DNA from: Trueperaceae bacterium
GTDB lineage: Bacteria; Deinococcota; Deinococci; Deinococcales; Trueperaceae
Reading direction: 5' to 3'
Assembly (NCBI GenBank): GCA_007121175.1
Contig: SKMG01000101.1
Span: 1 to 17,188 of the forward strand
DNA length: 17,188 nt
A model generated the notes under the pieces. The model was given only the letters and a program-made list of their open reading frames with translations, searched no databases and was not told the DNA's origin. Of this stretch, positions 1 through 7,247 are shown in pieces; position 1 is the stretch's first letter; each line of letters begins with the position of its first letter. The translations under genes were made by a program, and so were the position numbers.

Positions 1-375
1 CCCGAGGCGCTCGTCGACAGTGCCTTTTCGTGGGTGGCGGCCAAGCAGCTCTTCGACCGGCTCGAGTTCCCGCATCCCGCGGCCCGGTTGCGCCTCGAGC
101 ACGCCGATTCGACCGTCCTACTGGGGCCATCCGAGACGGCGGAGCTCGAGCGACCGTGGCGCATCGACGTGCTCGGCGACCTCGGCGAGGTCAGCTGCGA
201 CGTGGTGGTGCTGGCCGGGACACTCGACGGCACCGCCTTCCCGGACCAGGTCGAGGCGGGGCTGGAACGCCTCCCGCAGGCGCTCTCCGGACTGCTCGAA
301 GCGGGCCACTACCCCTGGCTCGACGACCCCGACGGGTTCCTCGAACTGCTGCGCGCGGCGCTACCGGCCAGCTGA
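1..375 (+). CDS. Alpha/beta hydrolase, C-terminal part (5' end outside window)
   Basis: The frame is open from base 1 to TGA at 373-375, giving the last 124 residues of a longer protein. A GTG at 34 is unlikely to be the start because the frame continues upstream without a stop and the visible part is only the end of the fold. The piece shows the two C-terminal landmarks of an alpha/beta hydrolase: a hydrophobic strand followed by LAGTLDG (candidate acid Asp at bases 226-228), and GHYPWLDDPDGF, where the catalytic His (307-309) is followed by the usual 'xxPxxF' helix. The nucleophile elbow lies outside the window, so substrate and subfamily (esterase, aminopeptidase-like, etc.) cannot be told. 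It is separated from the sugar transporter by about 250 bases holding hairpins and a promoter, so it is probably not in that operon. Confidence 0.75.
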   Translation, partial: PEALVDSAFSWVAAKQLFDRLEFPHPAARLRLEHADSTVLLGPSETAELERPWRIDVLGDLGEVSCDVVVLAGTLDGTAFPDQVEAGLERLPQALSGLLEAGHYPWLDDPDGFLELLRAALPAS

Positions 376-432
376 GTGGGCTGCCGGTAGGGCGGCGCCG
401 GGCCCGAGCAGTCAGCCGGCCGCTGCGCCTCG

Positions 433-465
433 AGGTGCGAAAGCACCTTAGACGCCCTGCGGCGT
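433..465 (+). terminator. Two adjacent small hairpins after the hydrolase gene
   Basis: AGGTGC (433-438), a GAAA tetraloop, and GCACCT (443-448) form a perfect 6 bp hairpin with a GNRA loop. Immediately after it ACGCC (452-456) pairs with GGCGT (461-465) around a 4-base loop. They sit about 60 to 90 bases past the hydrolase stop and about 40 bases before the next promoter, a sensible place for transcript ending. There is no U-tract, so intrinsic termination is not assured. Confidence 0.35.
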
Positions 466-480
466 GCGCTCGCACCCCCG

Positions 481-509
481 CCGACGCGCTGCACGGGACG
501 CGGTATAAT
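481..509 (+). promoter_or_regulatory. Sigma-70 type promoter for the sugar ABC operon
   Basis: A perfect TATAAT (504-509) lies 17 bases after CCGACG (481-486), a weak -35 keeping only GAC of TTGACA. The predicted start of transcription is near 516, giving a leader of roughly 110 bases before the binding-protein start at 629. The -10 is overlapped by an inverted repeat (500-528), which would suit a repressor compensating for, or exploiting, the weak -35. Confidence 0.6.
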
Positions 510-528
510 AGCTCTCCTGCAGTACCGC
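500..528. promoter_or_regulatory. Operator-like inverted repeat over the -10 and transcription start
   Basis: GCGGTA (500-505) and TACCGC (523-528) are perfect inverted copies separated by 17 bases. They overlap the TATAAT box and flank the predicted transcription start. The layout fits a dimeric sugar-responsive repressor. A 6 bp arm can occur by chance in GC-rich DNA, and no regulator gene lies nearby. Confidence 0.35.
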
Positions 529-543
529 ACGATTCGCCAGACG

Positions 544-610
544 AGGAGGTGAGAGCCTGAACGCCATTGCAGGCACAGTCTTGCCGGGCTCGGATGTTCG
601 CCCGTTCTAG
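544..610 (+). promoter_or_regulatory. Leader region with strong Shine-Dalgarno and possible 17-codon leader ORF
   Basis: AGGAGGTGA (544-552) is the best ribosome binding sequence near the operon, yet no long gene follows it. Seven bases after AGGAGG is CTG (557), which opens a 17-codon frame to TAG at 608-610 (read with Met: MNAIAGTVLPGSDVRPF), ending 18 bases before the binding-protein ATG. Start at CTG would be rare; TTG at 581 is in the same frame but is not well placed. It could be a translated leader peptide, a standby ribosome site, or a relic. Confidence 0.3.
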
Positions 611-628
611 GTCTCGAGAGGTGAGTAC

Positions 629-1858
629 ATGCGTCGTCTACTAGCAGTCCTGATCGCGGTCGGCATGAGCGTCGTCGCCGCGAACGAAGTCGAAGTCTTC
701 CACTGGTGGGCCGGCGACGAGGGTCCCGCCCTCCAGGCCCTGATCGAAGTCTTCGAAGAACAGTACCCCGAGATCACCGTCAACGATGCGGCCGTGACCG
801 GCGGCGCCGGCGTCGTGGCACGCGCCGTGCTTCGCACCCGCATGCTCGGCGGTCAGCCGCCGGACACCTTCCAGGTGCATGCCGGCGACGAGCTGATCCT
901 CACCTGGGTCGTCGCCGACCGGATGGAGGACCTGACCTTCCTGTTCGAGGAGGAGGGCTGGCTCGACGTCCTGTCACCCGACCTGATCGAGCTGATCAGC
1001 ACCCCGGAAGGCATTTGGAGCGTCCCAGTCAACATCCACCGCTCCAACGTGATGTGGTACGTGCCCGAGAACCTCGAACAGTGGGGCGTCGAGGTGCCCG
1101 AGACCTGGGATGCGTTCCTCGAGATCTGCCCGACGCTGCAGGCCGAGGGCGTGACACCGCTGTCGCTGGGCGAGGCGTGGACCGTCGTCCACCTGTGGGA
1201 GTCCGTGGCGCTCGCCGCCATGGGGCCCGACCAGTACAGCCAGCTGTGGACCGGCCAGCTGCCGTTCGATAGCCCCGCGGGCGTCGAGGCCTGGGAGCTG
1301 TTCGGCGAGATCCTCGAGTGCACCAACCCCGACGCCTCGGGTCTGTCCTGGCAGCAGGCGACCGACTTAGTGGTCGACGGCGAGGCCGCGTTCAACGTCA
1401 TGGGCGACTGGGCCGCTGGCTACATGTACACCACGCTCGAGCTCGAGCCCGGCACGGGCTTCGGCTGGGCCGCTTCGCCCGATACCGAAGGCGTGTTCAT
1501 GGTCCTGTCGGACTCGTTCGGCCTGCCCAGGGGCGCGCCGAACCGGGACAACGCCATCGCCTGGCTGCGCGTCTCCGGCTCGCTCGAAGGCCAGGACACG
1601 TTCAACCCGATCAAGGGCTCGATCGCGCCGCGGCTCGATAGCGACCTCGACCTCTACAACGCCTACCTCCAGGACGCCGCCGCCGACTTCGCCGTCGATC
1701 GCCAGGTCGGCAGCCTGATGCACGGCACCGTCGGCAGCGATCCCTTCCGCGACAACTTCTTCCTCGCCCTCGACGTCTTCTACGACACCGGTCGCAACGC
1801 GCAGGCCGCGGCCAGCGCCGCCCAAGCCGTCGCGCTGCAGTTCGGCGTCGGGCGCTAG
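629..1858 (+). CDS. Sugar (glucose/mannose-type) ABC transporter substrate-binding protein
   Basis: This 409-residue extracytoplasmic binding protein (family 1, MalE-like) captures a sugar and delivers it to the two permeases that follow. A Sec signal peptide covers about residues 1-18 (MRR, hydrophobic core, cleavage near VVAA); there is no lipobox Cys, so it would be freely secreted or membrane-anchored by its signal. The mature start with [10 protein letters not shown], the [17 protein letters not shown] block, [16 protein letters not shown] and the [11 protein letters not shown] block match the Thermus thermophilus glucose/mannose-binding protein as I remember it, so a glucose/mannose-like ligand is likely though not proven. 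The ATG at 629 is preceded by GAGAGGTGAG (616-625). A GC hairpin follows the stop, which would favour more binding protein than permease. Confidence 0.93.
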   Translation: MRRLLAVLIAVGMSVVAANEVEVFHWWAGDEGPALQALIEVFEEQYPEITVNDAAVTGGAGVVARAVLRTRMLGGQPPDTFQVHAGDELILTWVVADRMEDLTFLFEEEGWLDVLSPDLIELISTPEGIWSVPVNIHRSNVMWYVPENLEQWGVEVPETWDAFLEICPTLQAEGVTPLSLGEAWTVVHLWESVALAAMGPDQYSQLWTGQLPFDSPAGVEAWELFGEILECTNPDASGLSWQQATDLVVDGEAAFNVMGDWAAGYMYTTLELEPGTGFGWAASPDTEGVFMVLSDSFGLPRGAPNRDNAIAWLRVSGSLEGQDTFNPIKGSIAPRLDSDLDLYNAYLQDAAADFAVDRQVGSLMHGTVGSDPFRDNFFLALDVFYDTGRNAQAAASAAQAVALQFGVGR

Positions 1859-1881
1859 CTTCGCCCGAAGGACCGCGAACC

Positions 1882-1908
1882 GGAGGGGGCGCCCCGCGCG
1901 CCCCCTCC
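1882..1908 (+). terminator. Strong GC hairpin between binding protein and permease genes (attenuator or mRNA stabiliser)
   Basis: GGAGGGGGCGC (1882-1892) pairs perfectly with GCGCCCCCTCC (1898-1908) around a 5-base loop, an 11 bp stem of almost only G-C pairs. It is followed by only two T. It begins 23 bases after the binding-protein stop and ends 12 bases before the permease ATG. In sugar importers such elements commonly cause partial termination or protect the upstream mRNA so that binding protein exceeds permease; that role here is inferred. Confidence 0.7.
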
Positions 1909-1920
1909 TTCGCTCCTGCC

Positions 1921-3042
1921 ATGCGCCGCTTCTCGCGCGACCGGCTGACCGCTGTGCTGATGCTGCTGCCGTCGTTGGTGGTCCTGGCGATCTTCGTCTA
2001 CGGCTTCATCGGCCAGACCGCCTACGTCTCATTCACAGATTGGGGCCGCGACCCCGCCCAAGCGCTCGCCGTGAGCCCGCAACTGAACTTCGTAGGGTGG
2101 GACAACTACCAGCGGCTCTTCACCGGACTGCTCGAGTCACGTTTTCGCCAGGACCTCGTCAACCTGGTGTTCTTCACCGTCTTCTTCATCGTCGGCTCGC
2201 TCGGTCTCGGACTCGCACTCGCTATCTTGCTCGACCGCGGCGTGAAAGGCGAGGCGTTCTTCAGGACCATCTTCCTCTACCCCTTCGCGCTCGCGTTCAT
2301 CGTCACCGGCACCGTCTGGCGCTGGATGCTGCAGCCGCAGGGCGGCGTCAACCTGCTCCCCACCTACCTCGGGCTGCCGCGAGGCGAGTTCGCCTGGCTC
2401 ACCTCGCGCGAGCAGGTGTGGCGCTTCGACTGGAACCAGGTCCCGAGCATCACCGCGGGCATCGTCGCCGTGGTGCTGCTGTGGATCGCCTGGGGCGCGC
2501 TCAGGCGCGCGCAGCACGGCCAGGCTTTCGGGTTCGCGATCGTCGGCCTGGCGCTCGCGGCCTGGGGCCTCGCCGGGGGACCGGGGGTCGAGCTGCTCCC
2601 CTTCCCCGAACGGCGCGGCTTCAACCTGGCGCTGATCGGCGTCATCATCGCAGCGGTCTGGCAGATGTCGGGCTACACCATGGCGCTCTACTTAGCGAGC
2701 CTGCGCGGCATCCCCGAGGAGCTCCGTGAAGCCGCCCGCGTCGACGGCGCCAGCGGCTTCCAGGTCTACCGCCACGTGGTCTTCCCGCTGCTCGGGCCGA
2801 TCACGCTCTCGGCGATGATCATCCTGGGCCACATCAGCCTCAAGATCTTCGACCTGATCTGGGCGATGGCGGGCCCCGACCTCGCCACCACCAGCGTGCC
2901 GGCCTTGCTCATGTACCTGCGCGCGTTCCGCGGCAACCAGTTCGCCGACGGCGCCGCGATCGCGATGGTGCTCTTGCTGATGGTCGCGTTGGTGATCGTG
3001 CCGTACCTCTGGAGCAGCCTCCGCGGCGAGGTCCGGCGATGA
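1921..3042 (+). CDS. Sugar ABC transporter permease, MalF-type
   Basis: A 373-residue inner-membrane subunit (binding-protein-dependent transport, MetI-like fold) forming half of the sugar channel. Residues 13-33 are TM1; a further hydrophobic block runs to WRW at 133-135. The EAA loop, [10 protein letters not shown] starting at residue 270 and followed by FPLLGP, is the docking site for the ATPase. Between about residues 145 and 234 is an unusual insert with two extra hydrophobic helices (about 176-194 and 203-221), so the protein is longer than an ordinary ~300-residue permease. The ATG at 1921 has no visible Shine-Dalgarno and sits just after a strong hairpin; no better in-frame start is seen. 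It overlaps the next permease by 4 bases (ATGA), indicating translational coupling. Confidence 0.9.
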   Translation: MRRFSRDRLTAVLMLLPSLVVLAIFVYGFIGQTAYVSFTDWGRDPAQALAVSPQLNFVGWDNYQRLFTGLLESRFRQDLVNLVFFTVFFIVGSLGLGLALAILLDRGVKGEAFFRTIFLYPFALAFIVTGTVWRWMLQPQGGVNLLPTYLGLPRGEFAWLTSREQVWRFDWNQVPSITAGIVAVVLLWIAWGALRRAQHGQAFGFAIVGLALAAWGLAGGPGVELLPFPERRGFNLALIGVIIAAVWQMSGYTMALYLASLRGIPEELREAARVDGASGFQVYRHVVFPLLGPITLSAMIILGHISLKIFDLIWAMAGPDLATTSVPALLMYLRAFRGNQFADGAAIAMVLLLMVALVIVPYLWSSLRGEVRR

Positions 3043-3863
3043 TCGCGGCGCTGAAGCGGACCCGCTGGCTCACCTATGGGCTGCTGATCATCGCCTCGTT
3101 GTTCTTCCTCGGCCCGGTCTACTTGGTCATCGTCACCGCCTTCAAAGAGCCCGCCGAGATCCGCCTCGCGACCGCCTGGCACCTGCCCCAGCGCTGGTAC
3201 TGGCAGAGCTTCGTGGTCGCCTGGGACGCCTTCAGCACCGGCCTCCGCAACAGCCTGATACTGGCTGTGACCGCCACGGTGATCTCGGCCATGCTCGGCT
3301 CGCTCAACGGTTACGTGCTCTCGAAGTGGCGCTTCCCGGGCGCCAACATCGTGTTCCCGCTGATGCTCTTCGGGATGTTCATCCCCTACCAGAGCATCCT
3401 GATCCCGCTGTTCCAGTTCCTGCGCGACGTCGGTCTCTACGGCGGCCTGCCCGGCCTGATCGTGACCCACGTGGTCTATGGGCTGCCGATCACCACGCTG
3501 ATCTTCCGCAACTTCTACGCTGAGATCCCCGACGAGATGCTCGAGGCCGGCAAGATCGACGGCGCGGGTTTCTTCGGGCTCTACGCCCGCATCGTCTTCC
3601 CGCTCTCCATCGCCGGCTTCGTCGTCGTGATCATCTGGCAGTTCACGCAGATCTGGAACGAGTTCCTGTTCGCGGTCACGCTGACCCGCCCCGCCAGCGC
3701 GCCGATCACCGTCGCTCTGGCGCAGCTCGCGGGCGGGGAGGCGGTGCGCTGGAACCTGCCGATGGCGGGAGCGATCCTGGCGGCGCTCCCGACCCTCATC
3801 ATCTACATCATCTTGGGGCGTTACTTCATCCGAGGGCTGCTCGCGGGTTCGGTGAAAGGCTGA
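3039..3863 (+). CDS. Sugar ABC transporter permease, MalG-type
   Basis: A 274-residue membrane protein with six expected membrane spans, the partner of the preceding permease. Evidence: TM1 at about 11-33, the EAA loop with EAGKIDG at 169-175 followed by IVFPLS, and the characteristic MalG C-terminus ending [14 protein letters not shown], which in MalG reaches into the ATPase dimer. The ATG at 3039 overlaps the previous stop in ATGA. No ATP-binding subunit follows: the next gene is an unrelated phosphatase after 180 bases. The importer must therefore use an ATPase encoded elsewhere, as is known for Thermus and for MsiK-type systems. Confidence 0.92.
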   Translation: MIAALKRTRWLTYGLLIIASLFFLGPVYLVIVTAFKEPAEIRLATAWHLPQRWYWQSFVVAWDAFSTGLRNSLILAVTATVISAMLGSLNGYVLSKWRFPGANIVFPLMLFGMFIPYQSILIPLFQFLRDVGLYGGLPGLIVTHVVYGLPITTLIFRNFYAEIPDEMLEAGKIDGAGFFGLYARIVFPLSIAGFVVVIIWQFTQIWNEFLFAVTLTRPASAPITVALAQLAGGEAVRWNLPMAGAILAALPTLIIYIILGRYFIRGLLAGSVKG

Positions 3864-3882
3864 CCGGGTCTGCGCCGCGAGT

Positions 3883-3918
3883 GCCCGGCGGCGCTGGCCC
3901 GGCGGCGTTGGCCCGGCC
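3883..3918. repeat. Tandem 14-base GC repeat
   Basis: GCCCGGCGGCGCTG (3883-3896) is followed directly by GCCCGGCGGCGTTG (3897-3910) and a partial third copy GCCCGGCC (3911-3918). It lies in the 180-base gap after the sugar operon. A short 6 bp inverted repeat (GGCCCG 3910-3915 / CGGGCC 3927-3932) overlaps its end and may contribute to transcript ending. It is probably simple slippage in GC-rich DNA. Confidence 0.5.
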
Positions 3919-4031
3919 ACAGATCACGGGCCGCAGCTGTCGGGTCGCGGCTGCCGTGCGGCGCCCACCGACCAAGCGGCCAGCGTTCGCCCTGCACGTG
4001 AAATGGTTGGCCCGAGCACGTCCCGGTCGCA

Positions 4032-4040
4032 TGCTACGTT
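4032..4040 (+). promoter_or_regulatory. Possible leaderless-type promoter (TGnTANNNT) before the HAD gene
   Basis: TGCTACGTT (4032-4040) has the extended -10 form TGn followed by TANNNT and ends 3, 6 or 9 bases before the three successive GTG codons at 4044, 4047 and 4050. There is no Shine-Dalgarno. In Deinococcota, TANNNT close to a start codon often marks a leaderless transcript. No good -35 is visible at the right distance. Confidence 0.4.
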
Positions 4041-4043
4041 GAC

Positions 4044-4547
4044 GTGGTGGTGCGGCCCGACGTGCACGTCGAGACGGTTGCAGACGTCACCCCGGCGCTT
4101 CTCGAGGAGCTCGGGGTGCGCGGCGTCCTGGTCGACCTCGACGACACCCTGATCGCCAGCAACGCGACCTTGCTGAGCCCGTCGGCCGAGGGCTGGCTGC
4201 TGTCGCTGCGCCTCGCCGGCATCAAGGTCGCCATCCTCTCGAACGGGGAACGCAAGCGGGTGTTCGAGCTCGCCGAGCGCTTCGACCTGCCCGCCTTCGC
4301 CCTGGTGGGCAAACCCTTCCCCTTCGCGTTCCGGCGAGGCCTAGCTGCGCTCGGAACGCCGCGCGAGGCCACCGCGATGGTGGGCGATCAGCTGTTCACC
4401 GACGTGCTCGGCGCGAACCTCGCCGGGCTGGTGTCGATCCTGGTACGGCCGCTCACACCCGGGAAGCTCCCGCATACCCGGCTGGCACGGCGGCTCGAAC
4501 GACGCATCTTGACCGGAGGTACGCGTGACAGTCCTGTCGATCGGTGA
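4044..4547 (+). CDS. HAD-superfamily phosphatase, YqeG family (HAD-IIIA)
   Basis: A 167-residue cytoplasmic phosphatase-like protein with the whole HAD set: motif I VDLDDTLI with nucleophile D31 and acid/base D33; motif II SNG at 66-68; motif III K90 in GKPFPF; motif IV GDQLFTDV from G114, with D115 and D120 for magnesium. There is no large cap domain. The order and wording (DxDDTL, GKPxxxxF, GDQxxTDVxGAN, then ILVRPL) are those of the YqeG group, whose in vivo substrate is not established. Three consecutive GTG codons (4044, 4047, 4050) make the exact start uncertain. Its last 23 bases overlap the start of pilF, whose ribosome binding site lies inside this gene, so the two are probably co-transcribed and coupled. 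Confidence 0.85.
   Translation: MVVRPDVHVETVADVTPALLEELGVRGVLVDLDDTLIASNATLLSPSAEGWLLSLRLAGIKVAILSNGERKRVFELAERFDLPAFALVGKPFPFAFRRGLAALGTPREATAMVGDQLFTDVLGANLAGLVSILVRPLTPGKLPHTRLARRLERRILTGGTRDSPVDR
4515..4520 (+). promoter_or_regulatory. Shine-Dalgarno of pilF inside the HAD gene
   Basis: GGAGGT (4515-4520) lies 4 bases before the GTG at 4525. It supports that start over later ones. Starting there gives MTVLSIGDKRLGA, which agrees with the N-terminus of Thermus PilF as I remember it. Confidence 0.6.
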
Positions 4548-7185
4548 CAAGCGCCTCGGAGCGGTGCTGCTCGAGCGCGGCTACGTGTCGGACGAATCGC
4601 TGCAGCAGGCGATCAGCCGTCATGCCAAGGTCGGCGGGCGCCTCGGCGACGTGCTCGTGAACATCGGGGTGATCTCCGAGCAGCGCATCGCGCGGGCCGT
4701 GGAGGAGTCGATCGGCATCCCGTTGGTGATGCTGCCGCGGGTCGACGTGATGCCGGAGGCGCTCGGTAAGCTCTCGGCCGACACTGCCTATGAACTCGGG
4801 GCTCTCCCCTTCGCGCTCGACGGGAACCGCCTGCGGGTGGCGTTCGAGGATCCGCTCGACGCGCTGGCGGTCGAGGAGGCCGAGGACGCCTCGGGCTGCG
4901 TGGTGGAGCCGTACCAGGCGCTCACCAAGGAGCTCCAGTGGGCGATCGCGACGTACTATCCCGAGCTCGCGCTCGAACCGCCGAGCGACTTCCAGGTCGA
5001 CACCAGCCAGCGCCTCGGCGCGCTAGCCGTCGAGCGCGGGATCATCAGCCAGGCCCAGCTGAACTCCGCAGTGACCGAGCAGCAGAAGACCGGCGGCCTG
5101 CTCGGTCGCATCTTCGTCAAGCAGGGCCTGATGACCGAGGACACCCTGGCCCGGCTGCTGGCCGAGCAGATGGGGCTCCAGTTCATCGAGTCGCTCGACG
5201 ACGAGCCGTATCACGAGGCGCTGGCGGCGCACCTGCTGCGTCTCGACGCCGTGCAGTTCAACGCCGTGCCGTACAAGCTCGACGGAGACATGCTGATCAT
5301 CGCCGCGGCCGATCCGCGGCGCCTGGGCGACATCGAAGCGATCGTGCAGGTGCCCGTCAGCTTCGTTGCCGCCCCCGAGAAGGCGGTTCAGCAGCGCATC
5401 GACCTGATGTACGCCGACAACAAGGGGCGGCTCGGCGAGACGCTGCTCATGAACAAGAAGCTCAAGCGCGAGCAGCTGCGCAAGGCACTCGAGGAGCAGG
5501 CGAAGCTCGGCAAGGTCAAGCCGCTCGGCGAGATCCTCATCGACCTCGGTTATGTCACGCAGCTCGACGTCGACGATGCGCTCAACCGCCAGCGCTCCGG
5601 AGGCGGCCGCCTCGAAGACACACTGGTGCAGTCGGGCAAGATCTCGCCCGAGATGCTGGCGAAGAGCCTGGCGATGCAGCTCGGCTACGAGTACCTCGAC
5701 GAGAACAGCGTCAAGATCGACCCCTACGCGGTGACGATGGTGCCGGAGCCGACCGCGCGCCGCTACCAGGCGATGCCCATCCGTGAGGACGGCAACACCC
5801 TGGTGGTGGCGATGAAGGACCCGCGCCACGTGTTCGCGCTCGACGACATCCGGCTGATCACCGGCAAGGAGATCCAGCCCGCGGTGGCGACCGAGGAGAC
5901 ACTGCTCCGGCTCATCAACCGCTTCTACCGCGAGGGCGCGGACATGGACGAGCTCGCGCGGGCGGTGCTCGAGGAGGTCGGCGGCGCCCAGCAGGTCATC
6001 GAGCAGGACACCAGCGCCATCGACGACAACGCCATCGTCAAGGTGGTGAACAACATCATCCGCGAGGCGCTGCTGAACGACATGTCGGACATCCACCTCG
6101 AGCCGCGGCCCGACAAGGTCGTGGTGCGGGTGCGCAAGGACGGCAGCTTGCGTGAGTACATGACCATGCCACGAGCGACCGCCGGGGCCTTGGCGGCGCG
6201 CATCAAGATCATGGGTGGGCTCAACATCGCCGAGCGGCGCATGCCGCAAGACGGCCGCGTGCGCTTCAAGGACAAGACCAGCGAAGTCGACCTGCGCCTC
6301 TCGACGCTGCCGACGGTGTACGGCGAGAAGTGCGTGATGCGCCTGTTGAAGAAGGCCACCAGCATCCCCGAGATCGAGCAGCTCGGCTTCGCGGACTACA
6401 ACTTCCAGCGCTTCCACGACGTGATCCGCAAGCCCTACGGGATGTTCCTCATCACCGGCCCCACCGGCTCGGGCAAGTCGTTCACCACCTTCTCGATCCT
6501 CAAGCGCGTCGCAACGCCCGACGTCAACGTCTCTACCGTCGAGGACCCGGTCGAGTACGAGATCCCCGGCATCAACCAGACGCAGGTGAACATCAAAGCC
6601 GGGCTCGACTTCGCGCGGGCGCTGCGCGCCTTCTTGCGCCAAGACCCGGACATCATCATGGTCGGCGAGATCCGCGACCACGAGACCGCCAAGATCGCCA
6701 TGGAGGCGGCGCTGACCGGGCACCTGCTGATCGCGACGCTGCACACCAACGACGCTCCGGGCGCGGTGGTGCGGCTCACCGAGATGGGCATCGAGCCCTT
6801 CAACGTCTCGGCCTCGCTGATCGGCGTGCTGGCGCAGCGCCTGGTGCGGCGCGTCTGCAAGGAGTGCCGGGTCGAGTACACGCCCGACGAGAGCGTCATC
6901 CGACGGCTCGACATGGAGGGGAGCGAGCTCCGGGGACGGAAGCTGTTCCGCGGCGTGGGGTGTGAGAAGTGCGGGGGCAGTGGCTACAACGGGCGTTACG
7001 CTATCCATGAGTTGCTCGTGGTGGACGACGAGATGGAGAGCGCGATCGTACGCGAGGCCTCGGCCCTCGAGATCCGCAACCTCGCGATGCAGCGTGGCAT
7101 GAAGACGCTGCGCCAGGACGGGATCGTCAAGGCCTTCGAAGGCATCACCACGCTCGAGGAGGTCCTCGCCCGAACCGCCGAATGA
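4525..7185 (+). CDS. pilF: Type IV pilus assembly (extension) ATPase, Thermus PilF-type, with MshEN c-di-GMP domains
   Basis: This 886-residue cytoplasmic motor powers pilin polymerisation (PilB/GspE family). Its length is close to Thermus PilF and far above the roughly 570 residues of ordinary PilB. The N-terminal half carries MshEN (GSPII) half-motifs starting RLG or similar at residues 10, 39, 163, 192, 302, 333 and 362. The motor half has Walker A GPTGSGKS (645-652), an Asp box around VEDPVEYE, Walker B with D709, G714 and E715, a His box with TLHTND, and a zinc-type tetracysteine CKEC/CEKC (C778, C781, C813, C816) as in Thermus PilF. MshEN domains are known c-di-GMP sensors, and Thermus PilF is reported to bind c-di-GMP. 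It starts inside the HAD gene and is followed immediately by pilT. Confidence 0.96.
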   Translation: MTVLSIGDKRLGAVLLERGYVSDESLQQAISRHAKVGGRLGDVLVNIGVISEQRIARAVEESIGIPLVMLPRVDVMPEALGKLSADTAYELGALPFALDGNRLRVAFEDPLDALAVEEAEDASGCVVEPYQALTKELQWAIATYYPELALEPPSDFQVDTSQRLGALAVERGIISQAQLNSAVTEQQKTGGLLGRIFVKQGLMTEDTLARLLAEQMGLQFIESLDDEPYHEALAAHLLRLDAVQFNAVPYKLDGDMLIIAAADPRRLGDIEAIVQVPVSFVAAPEKAVQQRIDLMYADNKGRLGETLLMNKKLKREQLRKALEEQAKLGKVKPLGEILIDLGYVTQLDVDDALNRQRSGGGRLEDTLVQSGKISPEMLAKSLAMQLGYEYLDENSVKIDPYAVTMVPEPTARRYQAMPIREDGNTLVVAMKDPRHVFALDDIRLITGKEIQPAVATEETLLRLINRFYREGADMDELARAVLEEVGGAQQVIEQDTSAIDDNAIVKVVNNIIREALLNDMSDIHLEPRPDKVVVRVRKDGSLREYMTMPRATAGALAARIKIMGGLNIAERRMPQDGRVRFKDKTSEVDLRLSTLPTVYGEKCVMRLLKKATSIPEIEQLGFADYNFQRFHDVIRKPYGMFLITGPTGSGKSFTTFSILKRVATPDVNVSTVEDPVEYEIPGINQTQVNIKAGLDFARALRAFLRQDPDIIMVGEIRDHETAKIAMEAALTGHLLIATLHTNDAPGAVVRLTEMGIEPFNVSASLIGVLAQRLVRRVCKECRVEYTPDESVIRRLDMEGSELRGRKLFRGVGCEKCGGSGYNGRYAIHELLVVDDEMESAIVREASALEIRNLAMQRGMKTLRQDGIVKAFEGITTLEEVLARTAE

Positions 7186-7231
7186 GCGAGAGCGCGTGTG
7201 CCGATCGTGTCGCCCTGCCCGCCGCACCACC

Positions 7232-7239
7232 AAAAGGAG
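7232..7239 (+). promoter_or_regulatory. Shine-Dalgarno that decides the pilT start
   Basis: AAAAGGAG (7232-7239) ends 8 bases before GTG 7248. The upstream in-frame ATG at 7182 overlaps the pilF stop as ATGA but has no comparable signal, and its extra 22 residues do not look like the PilT N-terminus. The GTG at 7248 is therefore preferred. Confidence 0.7.
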
Positions 7240-7247
7240 CCACCAGC

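Noticed and set aside
3883..3918. Tandem 14-base repeat considered as a CRISPR or mobile-element trace
   Set aside because: There are only two and a half contiguous copies, no spacers, and no cas or transposase gene nearby.
2766..3920. 384-residue minus-strand frame opposite the permeases
   Set aside because: Highly charged, repetitive composition with no recognisable fold, entirely antisense to two well-supported permease genes.
5023..7233. 736-residue open frame on the minus strand opposite pilF
   Set aside because: The protein is low in complexity (His, Asp, Val, Arg and Leu runs) with no motif, and it mirrors a clearly coding + strand. Long antisense frames are expected where third positions are nearly all G or C.
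7182..7247. Upstream ATG start for pilT overlapping the pilF stop
   Set aside because: It lacks a Shine-Dalgarno and adds residues unlike PilT N-termini; GTG 7248 has AAAAGGAG at 8 bases.
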